From NCBI GenBank assembly GCA_030698405.1, contig JAUYMU010000050.1:1-64000 (forward strand): a stretch of DNA of 64,000 nt. Reading direction: 5' to 3'. Numbering within the stretch: the stretch's first letter is position 1; each line of letters begins with the position of its first letter. The position numbers and the translations under genes are program-made. The notes below the pieces were generated by a model that was not told the origin of the DNA, did not search any database, and saw only the letters and a program-made list of their open reading frames with translations. Source of the DNA: Bacteroidota bacterium (GTDB lineage Bacteria; Bacteroidota; Bacteroidia; Bacteroidales; Prolixibacteraceae). Shown piece by piece: positions 6,572 through 15,915 of the stretch.

Positions 6572-8740
6572 ATGATGACAGATATCGAAACATCCTTTTC
6601 AGAATTATTCGAAATATGCAAAACAAACATTCCGGAGAAAGATCATTCCAGAATTCTGGATACCTATTCTTTTGTTTGCGGGGTTTTTGGAGATAAGAGA
6701 TGGGAGTCTGGAGAAATAATTGTTGTTCACTCCATCGAAGTGGCAAAAATTGTTGTTCAGGAGATTGGCCTGAGTACCGATTCGGTAATGGCAGCATTGT
6801 TGCACAATGTTTACTACCAAAACGAGCATATTAAAGAAGTTGAAACGAGGTTTGGAAAGGCTGTAACTTCAATTCTTGAAGGAATGGCCAAAATCAACGC
6901 GTTGGGAACTGATACCGTAGAATTGCATTCTGAAAACTTTCGCAACCTGATGCTTGCCATGGCCGGCGATGTTCGGGTAATACTGGTGAAAATAGCCGAC
7001 CGTATGCAGGTAATGCGCCACCTCGATTCGCAAAGTACTGCTGTGCGGGCTAAAATATCAAGTGAAACATCCCATTTATATGCCCCGTTGGCACACAGGC
7101 TCGGATTGTACTATATCAATTCCGACTTATTGGATCTTTGCCTGAAATATCAAAATCCGGAAGCTTATAACGCAGTTGCCATTAAGTTGCAGGAAACCGA
7201 CAGGGAACGGGCAAATTTTGTAGCTGAATTTGTAAAACCAATCGAAAACAAACTGAATATCAGAGGGTTTTCTTTTGATATGAAAGCCCGAACCAAATCC
7301 ATTAATTCCATCTGGCGCAAAATGCAGACACAGAAAGTGGAGTTTGATGAAGTAATGGATTTATTTGCCATTCGTATTATTCTCAATACTGAACTGGAAA
7401 ATGAAAAATCGGATTGCTGGCAGGTGTATTCGATTGTTACAGAAGAATACCAATCGAACCCGAAACGTATGCGCGATTGGATTACCATACCCAAATCGAA
7501 TGGATACGAATCGCTTCATGCTACGGTTCTGGGACCAAACGACAAATGGGTCGAAATTCAGATCAGAACCAGACGTATGGATGAAATTGCAGAAAAAGGT
7601 TTGGCTGCGCATTGGAAATACAAAGGTGGAACCGGTACTTCTGAAATGGAAAAATGGCTGGCCAACGTGCGTGAAATTTTGGAAAACCCGGATTTGAATA
7701 TGGTCGATTTTATCGACGATTTCAAAATGAACGTTTATGCCGATGAAATATTTGTATTCACGCCAAAGGGCGATTTGCGTAAATTGTCGGCTGGCGCAAC
7801 TTTGCTCGATTTTGCCTACGAGATACATTCAGGAGTGGGCGATAGGTGTGTAGGTGGAAAAGTTAACGGACGAAATGTAACCCTGCGGCATAAGCTTAAG
7901 AATGGCGATCAAATATCGGTTGATACCGCAAACCATCAGCGACCTAAACTGGATTGGCTCGATTTTGTTGCAACCACAAAGGCTAAAAACCGGATAAAAG
8001 CCAGTTTGAATGAGGAAGTTAAGCGCGAAGCCGAGAATGGAAAGGAAATCGTTCTCAGAAAAATGAAAAACTGGAAGATCGAATACAATGATGAAAGTAT
8101 TCGGAAAATCCTGAAGAATTATAAACTGAAACTTGCGCAGGACTTGTATTACAATGTTTCGACCGGCAAAATTGATCCGCTTGAAATTAAAGAGTTGCTG
8201 GTGGGAAAAAAGGAAGAGACTGCCAGGCAACTTGTTGCAGATATCCTGCCCAAAGAAAAAATTCAGGATTTGGAATTTTCAGGCGGCGATGATTACTTAG
8301 TGATTGACAATAACCTTAAAAACGTAGTTTACAAACTGGCTCCCTGCTGTAACCCGATTTTCGGTGACCCGATTTTTGGATTTGTTACAATCAGTGAAGG
8401 TATAAAAATACACCGTTCAACTTGCCCGAATGCTCCGCAATTGCTTGAGCGATATCCATACCGCCTCATCAAAGCCAAATGGCAGGAAACAAAGAAAAAA
8501 TCATCGTTTCAGGCAACAATCCGTATTGCAGGAACCGACGAAATTGGCATTGTTGGTCAAATATCGCATGTAATCTCAAAAGATATTGGCGTGCAGATGC
8601 GTTCTATTAATATAGATACCAACAATGGCGCATTCGATGGAACTTTACGCGTTTTTGTAAATGGGCTCGATCATCTTGACTTTTTAATGAATAAACTAAA
8701 GGGTATCAACGGTGTTATAACTGTTACAAGGGCAGAATAG
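6572..8740 (+). CDS. RelA/SpoT-family (p)ppGpp synthetase
   Basis: About 722 residues with the full long-RSH layout: degenerate HD hydrolase domain (about 45-160), (p)ppGpp synthetase (about 230-365, with ARTKSINSIWRKM, FDEVMDLFAIRIIL and IPKSNGYESLHATVLG), TGS domain (about 395-455), zinc-finger/helical region and C-terminal ACT domain (about 650-722). The hydrolase motif that normally reads HDxxED is HNVYYQN here, so the metal-binding HD and ED pairs are lost, although ADR at the domain end is kept. I therefore infer a synthetase-only enzyme, and a separate hydrolase-competent homologue should exist elsewhere. The start is ATG 6572 or 6575; a GTG at 6566 adds two residues. Confidence 0.9.
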   Translation: MMTDIETSFSELFEICKTNIPEKDHSRILDTYSFVCGVFGDKRWESGEIIVVHSIEVAKIVVQEIGLSTDSVMAALLHNVYYQNEHIKEVETRFGKAVTSILEGMAKINALGTDTVELHSENFRNLMLAMAGDVRVILVKIADRMQVMRHLDSQSTAVRAKISSETSHLYAPLAHRLGLYYINSDLLDLCLKYQNPEAYNAVAIKLQETDRERANFVAEFVKPIENKLNIRGFSFDMKARTKSINSIWRKMQTQKVEFDEVMDLFAIRIILNTELENEKSDCWQVYSIVTEEYQSNPKRMRDWITIPKSNGYESLHATVLGPNDKWVEIQIRTRRMDEIAEKGLAAHWKYKGGTGTSEMEKWLANVREILENPDLNMVDFIDDFKMNVYADEIFVFTPKGDLRKLSAGATLLDFAYEIHSGVGDRCVGGKVNGRNVTLRHKLKNGDQISVDTANHQRPKLDWLDFVATTKAKNRIKASLNEEVKREAENGKEIVLRKMKNWKIEYNDESIRKILKNYKLKLAQDLYYNVSTGKIDPLEIKELLVGKKEETARQLVADILPKEKIQDLEFSGGDDYLVIDNNLKNVVYKLAPCCNPIFGDPIFGFVTISEGIKIHRSTCPNAPQLLERYPYRLIKAKWQETKKKSSFQATIRIAGTDEIGIVGQISHVISKDIGVQMRSINIDTNNGAFDGTLRVFVNGLDHLDFLMNKLKGINGVITVTRAE

Positions 8741-8756
8741 GAGATTTATTGGAAAG

Positions 8757-8822
8757 CAAAAAAGCCGGGAGACCGGAGACGGAAGTCAGAGGTAAAAGGT
8801 CGGGAGACCGAAGACAGAATTG
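8757..8822. repeat. GA-rich degenerate repeat
   Basis: Two variants of the unit gggagaccg(g/a)agac are spaced about 35 bp apart between the RelA/SpoT gene and the TPR gene. It resembles the purine tract at 403-480. Confidence 0.5.
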
Positions 8823-8836
8823 AAAAAGATAGGAAA

Positions 8837-9109
8837 ATGGATATTACTGAAGCAAAAAAACTGTTTGAGCAGAATGAACTAAATGGAGCAACTGAGATAC
8901 TGAATGAATTAATTTCAGTTAATTCCTCTGAAATTCAGGCACTCCTTCTCAGAGCTCGTATTTACTATAAGACTCAACAATGGGGAGATGCGATAAATGA
9001 TTATTGTTCGGTTTTGGAAATTGAGCCCGGAAATCAGGAAGCAAAATCAGGAATTGAAATGGCCGAAAATATTTTAGGGTATTTTACACCTGATATGTTT
9101 AATCCATAG
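8837..9109 (+). CDS. Small TPR protein
   Basis: A 90-residue, probably cytoplasmic protein with about two tetratricopeptide repeats: an N-terminal pair (ITEAKKLFEQNELNGATEILNELISV) and a clearer one (LLLRARIYYKTQQWGDAINDYCSVLEIEPGN). It ends in GYFTPDMFNP, with no signal peptide or membrane segment. TPR folds mediate protein binding and nothing visible names the partner. It follows the RelA/SpoT homologue by 96 bp of repeat-containing DNA and may be transcribed separately. Confidence 0.75.
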   Translation: MDITEAKKLFEQNELNGATEILNELISVNSSEIQALLLRARIYYKTQQWGDAINDYCSVLEIEPGNQEAKSGIEMAENILGYFTPDMFNP

Positions 9110-9217
9110 AGGTTTATAGCAATTCGTTTTAGCTATTCCGATTGCCATTCAACCAAAAAAAGATGGTTTTTTAATTTCCTGTGTTAATTAATTCTTAGGT
9201 TTTTTATTTGTAATTGC

Positions 9218-9225
9218 TATTTTTG
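9218..9225 (+). promoter_or_regulatory. -7 box for the exported TPR gene
   Basis: TATTTTTG matches TAnnTTTG, 68 bp before the start at 9294. No clear -33 box at standard distance. Confidence 0.35.
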
Positions 9226-9293
9226 GCATGAACTTAGTTAATATCAGAGAAGAAATTTAATAAAATGAATTATAAACCTTTAAAATTATAAGT

Positions 9294-9950
9294 ATGAAAC
9301 GATTTTTTTTAGCTATTGTGTTTTGTTTTGGAATTGTGGTAGGATTTGCACAGGAAGAAAAAGGTGCAATCGATTTTAAAAATGAAGGCAATGAAGCTCT
9401 ACGATCTAAAGATTACGCCGGAGCTCTGAAGTTATATGAAACTGCATTGAGCAAATGGGGAGATGAACCAAAAGATACTGCTATGGTATATAATATGGCA
9501 GTATGCGCCTATCAGTCGAAGGACTTTGCCAAAGCAATCAAACTGTTAGATGAAACGATTGCAATGGATTATAAGAAAGAAACTGCGTTACTTTATAAGA
9601 TAAATACTTATAGATTAACAAAAAATGATGAAGAATATGAAAAAACTCTTGAGATTGCATTGGCTAATTCGCCCAATGATGACAAACTTAAGGGAATGTT
9701 GGCCAATGTTTATTTGAAGGAAGCCAATGTATTTTACACTTCCGGAGCTAATATCCTGAAAGATGCTGCCGCTGATGTTGCTGCTGCAAAATACAAAACT
9801 ACTGATGATCAGTATAAAGTTGCTACGGAAAAAGCAAAGGACGAATTTAAGAAAGCACTTCCGTTAGTAGAAAAGGCACTTGTTATTGATCCTGAAAATG
9901 CCACAGGCAAACAACTTAAAGCAGCCTGCGAGCAGAATATTAAGGGATAA
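9294..9950 (+). CDS. Exported TPR-repeat protein
   Basis: A 218-residue protein with an N-terminal signal peptide (FFLAIVFCFGIVVGFAQ) followed by TPR-like helical pairs: AIDFKNEGNEALRSKDYAGALKLYETAL, DTAMVYNMAVCAYQSKDFAKAIKLLDETI and the C-terminal KKALPLVEKALVIDPENATGKQLKAACEQN. It is expected in the periplasm or facing it from a membrane. The 40 residues before the last repeat are Ala/Lys-rich, probably a long helix. Only a scaffolding role can be inferred. It is followed by a terminator, so it is monocistronic. Confidence 0.8.
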   Translation: MKRFFLAIVFCFGIVVGFAQEEKGAIDFKNEGNEALRSKDYAGALKLYETALSKWGDEPKDTAMVYNMAVCAYQSKDFAKAIKLLDETIAMDYKKETALLYKINTYRLTKNDEEYEKTLEIALANSPNDDKLKGMLANVYLKEANVFYTSGANILKDAAADVAAAKYKTTDDQYKVATEKAKDEFKKALPLVEKALVIDPENATGKQLKAACEQNIKG

Positions 9951-9975
9951 TTGTTCTCAATAAACCTTATTAAGC

Positions 9976-10008
9976 GAGGCTACCTGAAAAGGTGGCCTCA
10001 TTTTGTTT
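9976..10008 (+). terminator. Intrinsic terminator
   Basis: GAGGCTACCT-gaaa-AGGTGGCCTC stem (one T-G wobble) followed by a T-rich stretch, 26 bp after the TPR gene. Confidence 0.7.
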
Positions 10009-10114
10009 AATGAAATTTGTAAGAAAGTATTGGGGAACAAAATCATTTCAAAGTTTCTACCTTTAGCGGGAGAATTCTGTTTCTAAATTAGAAGATTAAA
10101 TCATTTAATAAAGT

Positions 10115-11110
10115 ATGATGTATCGTAATTTAATCCGGAGTTGGGGAGCCTTAAAATTTTGTCTTCTTTTATTTGTTTTAGGTTCATGTGATCATGAATA
10201 CGAATACAGGTATTTTCAATCGGGAAAAGTCAGCCGCAATTATCAAACCCAAAATGTAATTGTAGTAATAATTGACGGTCTCAGATATACGGAAGCATGG
10301 GGTGATTCCATACATAAGTTTATGCCCCGTATTTCGAACGATCTGGCTGATATTGGTGTGATTAATAACAGTTTCTACAACAAGGGCGGCACATATACTT
10401 CTGCAGGGCACACCAGCATTACGACCGGGATTTATCAGGAAATCGATAATGGAGGTGCTGAGTTGCCTGAAAATCCATCGATATTTCAGTACTGGAATCA
10501 GGCTTACGGGAATGATCCTCTAAAATCGTGGATAATAACCAGTAAGGATAAACTGGCAATCCTGGGCAATTGCATAAATCCTTATTGGACCGATAAATTC
10601 AAACCTCCGGTAAACAGCGGAGTGGATGGTTTAGGCCTGGGCAGTGGTTACCGCGAAGATAGCCTGACTTTAAAAACCGCGATTGAAATTCTAAAAGTGC
10701 ATCATCCAAATCTGGTGATAATCAATTTTCGGGACCCGGATTATTCCGCCCATTCCGGAATTTGGGAGAGTTATGTAAATGGCATTCGCAAAACCGACGA
10801 GTATGTTTTCCGTTTGTGGCAATTCATACAAACCAATAGTTATTACACAAATACTACTACAATGTTTGTAACCAGCGATCATGGACGGCATCTCGATTCC
10901 GTTGCAGATGGTTTTGCCGGACATGGCGATGGTTGTGATGGCTGCCGTCATTTGGGCTTTTTCGCCTGTGGCCCTGATTTTAAAAATGGAATAACTTTGA
11001 ACGAACCTCGCGAGCAGATCGACTTGCCCGCTACAATTGCACGGCTGATGGGTTTTGAATTACCCAATACAAAAGGAAAAGTTATGTTCGAATTGTTCAG
11101 TCGGAGGTAG
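10115..11110 (+). CDS. Phosphodiesterase/sulfatase-superfamily lipoprotein
   Basis: A 331-residue alkaline-phosphatase-superfamily hydrolase. The N-terminus ends in a lipobox-like LGSCD, so it is probably a lipoprotein. Metal-site motifs are visible: VVIIDGLRYTE for the first Asp, GHTSITTG with a candidate Thr nucleophile, FRDPDYSAHSG for the Asp/His pair and TSDHGRH for the second Asp-His. A late His occurs in AGHGDGCDGCRHLG. The order matches type I phosphodiesterase/phosphoglycerate mutase-like members rather than sulfatases, because there is no CxPSR motif. The two CDGC cysteines near the end are unusual. The substrate is unknown. Confidence 0.75.
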   Translation: MMYRNLIRSWGALKFCLLLFVLGSCDHEYEYRYFQSGKVSRNYQTQNVIVVIIDGLRYTEAWGDSIHKFMPRISNDLADIGVINNSFYNKGGTYTSAGHTSITTGIYQEIDNGGAELPENPSIFQYWNQAYGNDPLKSWIITSKDKLAILGNCINPYWTDKFKPPVNSGVDGLGLGSGYREDSLTLKTAIEILKVHHPNLVIINFRDPDYSAHSGIWESYVNGIRKTDEYVFRLWQFIQTNSYYTNTTTMFVTSDHGRHLDSVADGFAGHGDGCDGCRHLGFFACGPDFKNGITLNEPREQIDLPATIARLMGFELPNTKGKVMFELFSRR

Positions 11111-11149
11111 ATTGAATATTATTTGGTATCAATATAAAGAAAGTTTACA

Positions 11150-11734
11150 ATGAACTGGATTGATTATAGTCTTGCTGCATTAATCGTAATGCCCATTCTT
11201 GCAACTGTTGTGCTGGGTGCATTTCTGGCTAAAAATGGGAAAGATGCTATGGGAGAACCAACCATTCATCCGCTGCTGTTTTTTACTGGTAAATTTCTGC
11301 TTTTTGGAGTTTGGGCTTTGTTTGCATTTATTGCTGTTTTTCCTGAATACCGCAATTCTGTTCCTTTTTTAATTCAGGATTATACGCCGGAAGTTCAAAA
11401 ACTTTTGGCTGCAGTTTTTCTCATTCCAGCCAACCTGATTATTGTTCCGGCCTACCTTTCAATGGGTTTGATAACCAACATCGGATTGCCAACCGGGAAA
11501 CATGAATTGCGCACCAGTGGCATATACAAAATCAGCAGAAATCCGATGTATGCAAGTTTCTTTTTCATGAATACAGCTACATTCTTATTTCTTCCAAGCA
11601 TTCTTTTATTGGCGGTTATGCTTTACGGAATGATCGTTCATCACTTTATTATTTTAGGCGAAGAGAAGTTTCTCGAAAATGAATTTGGCGACGAATACCA
11701 AAAATACAAAGCCAAGGTTTCGAGGTATTTCTAA
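11150..11734 (+). CDS. ICMT/PEMT-family integral membrane methyltransferase
   Basis: A 194-residue membrane protein with about five hydrophobic segments. The C-terminal signature TSGIYKISRNPMYASFFF followed by LGEEKFLENEFGDEYQKYKAKV is that of the isoprenylcysteine carboxyl methyltransferase / phospholipid methyltransferase family. These use S-adenosylmethionine to methylate small lipophilic substrates at the membrane. The bacterial substrate is usually unknown, and it is here. The gene starts 39 bp after the phosphodiesterase gene and overlaps the end of the convergent gene on the other strand by about four bases. Confidence 0.8.
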   Translation: MNWIDYSLAALIVMPILATVVLGAFLAKNGKDAMGEPTIHPLLFFTGKFLLFGVWALFAFIAVFPEYRNSVPFLIQDYTPEVQKLLAAVFLIPANLIIVPAYLSMGLITNIGLPTGKHELRTSGIYKISRNPMYASFFFMNTATFLFLPSILLLAVMLYGMIVHHFIILGEEKFLENEFGDEYQKYKAKVSRYF

Positions 11735-13209
11735 TTCAATTTCCCCTCCAGCCAGCCAATAAAATCGAACGAGTTGAGCAGTTGCCGTTCAAATGGGTTG
11801 TCTCTCAGTTCCTGCAAGGTTTCTTTTTGTTGCTGAAGTTTGTTGCTGAACCTTTTGGTATCGGTTTCCTTCAGTATGATTAATACACTTTTCAGGATAA
11901 TTTCTTCACTTTTCAGTGGTTTTCCCCGTTTTTTTAGGTCGCGCTCAAACGATCGGATTTCTGATGTGAGGTAGTCGTGATCGTTCAGTTCACAGTGAAT
12001 CAGGATATTCAAAAACCTGACGGGTTTGGTTTGGGGTAACTGATTGAAAGGTTTTCCGGCGTTCAAAATTGGTCGGATGGCTTTCAGCGCTTGTTTATAA
12101 TTTCGGTTCCAGAAAAGAACCACCGCAGTTTGCAAGGCAATTTCGGCCTTTGTGGCAAAAGTCAGGCTGGTTTCTTTTTCTTTTATTTTATCCTGAATTT
12201 TATTCAAGTGATTCAGCGCTTCCACAAAAAGACTTTGGTCGGTCAGCATCAGGCTTTCAAAAATAAATATCAGCGGTTGAATGGTTGCCTGGGCGGTTGA
12301 AAATTCCGAGAGAAGATACTTTAATTTATCAATGAAATATGGCATTTCAGCATAATTGCCAAACCAGCGGAGGTTGTTCAAAATTCCGCGAATGTGGTTG
12401 ATGTAGAAATAGGGCGGATTTCCCCAAAGTTTCCGGTTGTTCTCGAACAATTCGTTCAGCTCGTAATAAACTTTCAGGCTCGATTTCGGATTGGTGGTCT
12501 TCATAAAATACGCCGATTGAAACAGCAGATGAAGCTTCTGTGCTTCGAATGAGTTTTTCATCTGACCCGAAACGGCTTGTAATTCGTTAAATGCCAAATC
12601 ATTCAGTTTTTCTTTTTCGGTTTCGTTTCGTATGGTTCCTTGTTTGATTTGACGAATACTGATGAGGTTGTACAAACCGGTGTGATTTTCGATGGCACGT
12701 TGCTGGCGCGATACCGATTCAATTTTTGATTGTAATTTGACGAGTTTATTCTCATCCAGATCCTTAAATTCCAGTTGATTGTAAAATCTGATTTCGAGTT
12801 TGGCAAGCAAAAGGTACGGACTAAAAAGTTCGTATTCCAGAGCTATCAGCTTGTGTTTTTCAATCAGTTGAAACGCATCGTCAAATAGATTTCGTTTGAA
12901 AAGGAATTTTGCCTGTTGATAGGCTTTTAGTGCTTGAAATTCGACTTCCTTCTCCGCATCTTTTGTGGATAATTTGTCTAATAGTAAGTTATACAGGTGA
13001 TTGCATGTAATCTCGAAACTTCCGTCCGGTTTGTACTTTTTAAATTTTGTTTTCACCAAATCGATCGACAAACCCGATTGGAGAATCAGATCGAAAAGAA
13101 TTTGGTAATCCTTTTTACCTTCATGCATCTTTGTATTGATCTGGAAATACCGTTTTTCAGTAGTATCCATCGAGTTGATTAAAATGAGCAGGCTATCAAG
13201 TTTTGTCAT
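11731..13209 (-). CDS. Conserved helical-repeat protein of unknown function
   Basis: A cytoplasmic-looking protein of about 492 residues, largely alpha-helical, with TPR-like or tetratrico-like pairs (for example FLFKRNLFDDAFQLIEKHKLIALEYELFSPYLLL, split over two helices). I do not recognise a catalytic domain. The N-terminus, MTKLDSLLILINSMDTTEKRYFQ, has the look of lineage-specific Bacteroidota proteins of this length. I prefer the ATG at 13209; an upstream ATG adds seven residues. It has its own long upstream region shared with the divergent ribokinase operon. Confidence 0.7.
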   Translation of the reverse strand: MTKLDSLLILINSMDTTEKRYFQINTKMHEGKKDYQILFDLILQSGLSIDLVKTKFKKYKPDGSFEITCNHLYNLLLDKLSTKDAEKEVEFQALKAYQQAKFLFKRNLFDDAFQLIEKHKLIALEYELFSPYLLLAKLEIRFYNQLEFKDLDENKLVKLQSKIESVSRQQRAIENHTGLYNLISIRQIKQGTIRNETEKEKLNDLAFNELQAVSGQMKNSFEAQKLHLLFQSAYFMKTTNPKSSLKVYYELNELFENNRKLWGNPPYFYINHIRGILNNLRWFGNYAEMPYFIDKLKYLLSEFSTAQATIQPLIFIFESLMLTDQSLFVEALNHLNKIQDKIKEKETSLTFATKAEIALQTAVVLFWNRNYKQALKAIRPILNAGKPFNQLPQTKPVRFLNILIHCELNDHDYLTSEIRSFERDLKKRGKPLKSEEIILKSVLIILKETDTKRFSNKLQQQKETLQELRDNPFERQLLNSFDFIGWLEGKLN

Positions 13210-13375
13210 GAAATGTTTTATAACAGGCATTAATGAAAATAATACATGAAAATATATAATAGTGATAAATTAATGTTTTGTAAATGAATTATATAAGTCT
13301 ATTTTTGTTGATATTTTATCGGTGTAAATTATAACATTTGAGCAAATGTGGTGAAAATTTAAGTTCCTGATGTTC

Positions 13376-13383
13376 TAACTTTG
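13376..13383 (+). promoter_or_regulatory. -7 box of the ribose salvage operon
   Basis: TAACTTTG matches TAnnTTTG and lies 24 bp before the ribokinase ATG. The expected -33 position has no clear TTTG. Confidence 0.4.
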
Positions 13384-13407
13384 ATCTTATTCAGAAAAAC
13401 TTAGAAT

Positions 13408-14316
13408 ATGAATGGTAAAAAGATCTTGATTGTCGGTAGTTCAAATACCGATATGGTCATCAAAACTCATAATTTTCCGGCTCCGGGTGAAACCATTTTG
13501 GGTGGTCGTTTTTTAATGAACGCCGGAGGAAAAGGCGCTAATCAGGCGGTTGCTGCTGCCCGTTTGGGTGGCATGGTCACATTTGTAGGCAAAATTGGTG
13601 ACGATATTTTCGGAAAGCAGGCAGTTCAACAACTCGAAGACGAGGGAATCAATGTTGATTTTGTGGCCGTCGATCCTGAAAATCCGAGTGGAGTAGCTTT
13701 GATCACAGTAGATAAAAAGGGCGAAAACTCCATTGTGGTGGCGCCCGGCTCAAACGGTACATTGAGTGCAGCCGATTTTGACAAGGCAATAGCCGAGCTG
13801 TACGAATCGGAGTATGTGCTGATGCAACTTGAAATTCCGATTCCAACCGTTGAGCATATTGCCCGGATGGCTGCCCTCAAGCAGAAAAAAGTAGTTTTAA
13901 ATCCGGCACCGGCTGCTGAACTGACAGACGAATTGCTTCAGAATTTATACATCATTACGCCCAACGAAACGGAAGCCGAATTGCTGACTGGAATTAAAGT
14001 GACCGATGAATCGTCCGCACTAAAGGCGGCTTCGGCACTCAATGAAAAAGGGGTTGAAATTGTAATTATTACAATGGGGTCTGCAGGTGCATTTTTGCTG
14101 GCCAATGGAAACTCAGAAATAATTAAAGCTCCCAAAGTGGAAGCTGTTGATACCACTGCTGCCGGAGATACCTTCAACGGGGCGCTGGTTGTGGCTTTGT
14201 CAGAAGGAAAAACCATTCAGGAATCGATCGTTTTTGCCAACAAAGCTGCTGCAATTTCGGTAACAAGGATCGGGGCGCAATCATCAGTTCCATTCCGTAA
14301 AGAAATATCAAACTAA
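13408..14316 (+). CDS. rbsK: Ribokinase
   Basis: A 302-residue PfkB-family sugar kinase. It opens with ILIVGSSNTDMVIK, has the substrate motif NAGGKGANQAVAAARLG (38-54) and the catalytic anion-hole motif DTTAAGDTFNGAL (about 250), typical of ribokinase, which phosphorylates ribose with ATP. The PNETEAELLTG motif is also diagnostic. It heads an operon with an ADP-ribosylglycohydrolase-like lipoprotein (16 bp away), a nucleoside hydrolase and a permease. The cytoplasmic role would be trapping ribose released outside the inner membrane. Confidence 0.93.
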   Translation: MNGKKILIVGSSNTDMVIKTHNFPAPGETILGGRFLMNAGGKGANQAVAAARLGGMVTFVGKIGDDIFGKQAVQQLEDEGINVDFVAVDPENPSGVALITVDKKGENSIVVAPGSNGTLSAADFDKAIAELYESEYVLMQLEIPIPTVEHIARMAALKQKKVVLNPAPAAELTDELLQNLYIITPNETEAELLTGIKVTDESSALKAASALNEKGVEIVIITMGSAGAFLLANGNSEIIKAPKVEAVDTTAAGDTFNGALVVALSEGKTIQESIVFANKAAAISVTRIGAQSSVPFRKEISN

Positions 14317-14332
14317 ACTTAAACCTAATACA

Positions 14333-15895
14333 ATGAAAACTAACTTATTCCTGTTTCTGATGCTTGTCATTTTTGTGGCAACTACTTCCTGCAGCAAAAA
14401 ACAATCACCAACTGCTATCAAAACAACTATCACTACAGAAGTCCTGAAAGATAAAATCAAAGGTGGCTGGGCCGGTCAGGTTATTGGCTGCACTTTTGGT
14501 GGCCCGACCGAATTTCAGTACAAAGGAACCATGATCCAGGATTATCAGCCGATTCCATGGGACAATGATCGTTGTAAATGGTACTACGAGAATTCTCCCG
14601 GTTTGTATGATGATGTTTACATGGATCTGACTTTTGTAGATGTTTTCGAAAAAGAAGGGCTTGATGCTCCGGCAATTTCACATGCAAATGCCTTTGCCAA
14701 TGCCGAATACATGCTGTGGCACGCCAATCAGGCTGCGAGATACAATATTTTGAATGGAATTACTCCGCCGGAATCAGGTCACTGGCTGAATAACCCACAT
14801 GCCGATGATATTGATTTCCAGATTGAAGCCGATTTTGCCGGACTGATGTCACCGGGAATGGTAAACACTTCAACCGAAATTTGCGATAAAGTTGGGCACA
14901 TCATGAATTACGGCGATGGTTGGTATGGTGGCGTTTATGTGGCTGCCATGTACTCGCTGGCATTTGTTTCCAACGATGTAAATTATATCGTTACTGAAGC
15001 CTTAAAGTCAATTCCGCAGGAATCGGAATTTTACAAATGTATGAGCGATGTGATCGGATGGAAAAAGGAATTTCCCGATGACTGGAAAAGAAACTGGTTC
15101 GAGTGCGAAAGGAAATGGTCATCGGACATTGGTTGTCCGGATGGTGTTTTTAACAGCTTTAACATTGATGCGAAAATCAATGCTGCATATATCATTATTG
15201 GCTTGCTGTATGGCGAAGGTGATTTTGGCAAAACCATGGAAATAAGCACACGCTGTGGGCAGGATTCGGATTGCAATCCGGCAAGCGCAGGTGGTATTTT
15301 GGGTACGATGCTGGGTTACAGCGCCATTCCTGAATATTGGAAGGCACCTGTTTATCCTGTTGAAGATATGGACTTTAAATATACCACCATGTCGCTGAAT
15401 GATGTTTATGAATTGGGTTATAAACATGCAGTAGCAGTTTTGGAGAAGAACGGTGCAACCATAAAAGGTGATGCGATTGAAATTCCGTTTCAGGAAATTG
15501 TACCGGCAAAACTGGAAGTTTGCTTTGAGGGCCATTTCCCGATTGGGCGGCAACATTTGGGTAAACAACTGAATAGTACCAATCAGGAAGTTGAGCTTGA
15601 TTTTCAGGGAAATGGATTTGTTGTGACTGGGAATGCACAGAAGTTTAACAAGGATTTGCCTGAAAGCGTGCTGGAATTTGAAGTGTATGTTGATGGACAA
15701 AAAGTGGAGCAGGTAAAAATGCCCACTTCTTTTACAACTCGCCGGCATGAAGTTGCCTGGAAATACCAGTTATCCGAAGGAAAACATCAGGTAAAACTTA
15801 AGTTGATCAATCCGATTGAAGGTTATCAGGTACGAGTTGACAATATACTTGTTTACAGTTCGGCTAAGCCTGCAAATGCCTGGAAAACAAACTAA
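14333..15895 (+). CDS. ADP-ribosylglycohydrolase-family lipoprotein
   Basis: A 520-residue exported protein. The N-terminus LVIFVATTSCSKK is a lipobox, so it should be a lipoprotein of the cell envelope. Residues about 40-370 form an ADP-ribosylglycohydrolase (ADPRH/DraG-like) domain. It starts KIKGGWAGQVIGCTFGGPTE, has YDDVYMDL and ADDIDFQIE acidic motifs and ends with TRCGQDSDCNPASAGGILG, the conserved metal-binding stretch. The C-terminal about 140 residues look like a beta-sandwich carbohydrate-binding or galactose-binding-like domain. The family removes ADP-ribose from proteins or cleaves related glycosidic bonds. In this operon it probably works on an external ribosylated compound. The true substrate is not known. 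Confidence 0.85.
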   Translation: MKTNLFLFLMLVIFVATTSCSKKQSPTAIKTTITTEVLKDKIKGGWAGQVIGCTFGGPTEFQYKGTMIQDYQPIPWDNDRCKWYYENSPGLYDDVYMDLTFVDVFEKEGLDAPAISHANAFANAEYMLWHANQAARYNILNGITPPESGHWLNNPHADDIDFQIEADFAGLMSPGMVNTSTEICDKVGHIMNYGDGWYGGVYVAAMYSLAFVSNDVNYIVTEALKSIPQESEFYKCMSDVIGWKKEFPDDWKRNWFECERKWSSDIGCPDGVFNSFNIDAKINAAYIIIGLLYGEGDFGKTMEISTRCGQDSDCNPASAGGILGTMLGYSAIPEYWKAPVYPVEDMDFKYTTMSLNDVYELGYKHAVAVLEKNGATIKGDAIEIPFQEIVPAKLEVCFEGHFPIGRQHLGKQLNSTNQEVELDFQGNGFVVTGNAQKFNKDLPESVLEFEVYVDGQKVEQVKMPTSFTTRRHEVAWKYQLSEGKHQVKLKLINPIEGYQVRVDNILVYSSAKPANAWKTN

Positions 15896-15915
15896 CCTAA
15901 ACACCAATTTAACCA

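Noticed and set aside
15119-15748. 209-codon open frame on the minus strand
   Set aside because: Antisense to the ADP-ribosylglycohydrolase-like gene, which has clear motifs; the shadow frame has none.
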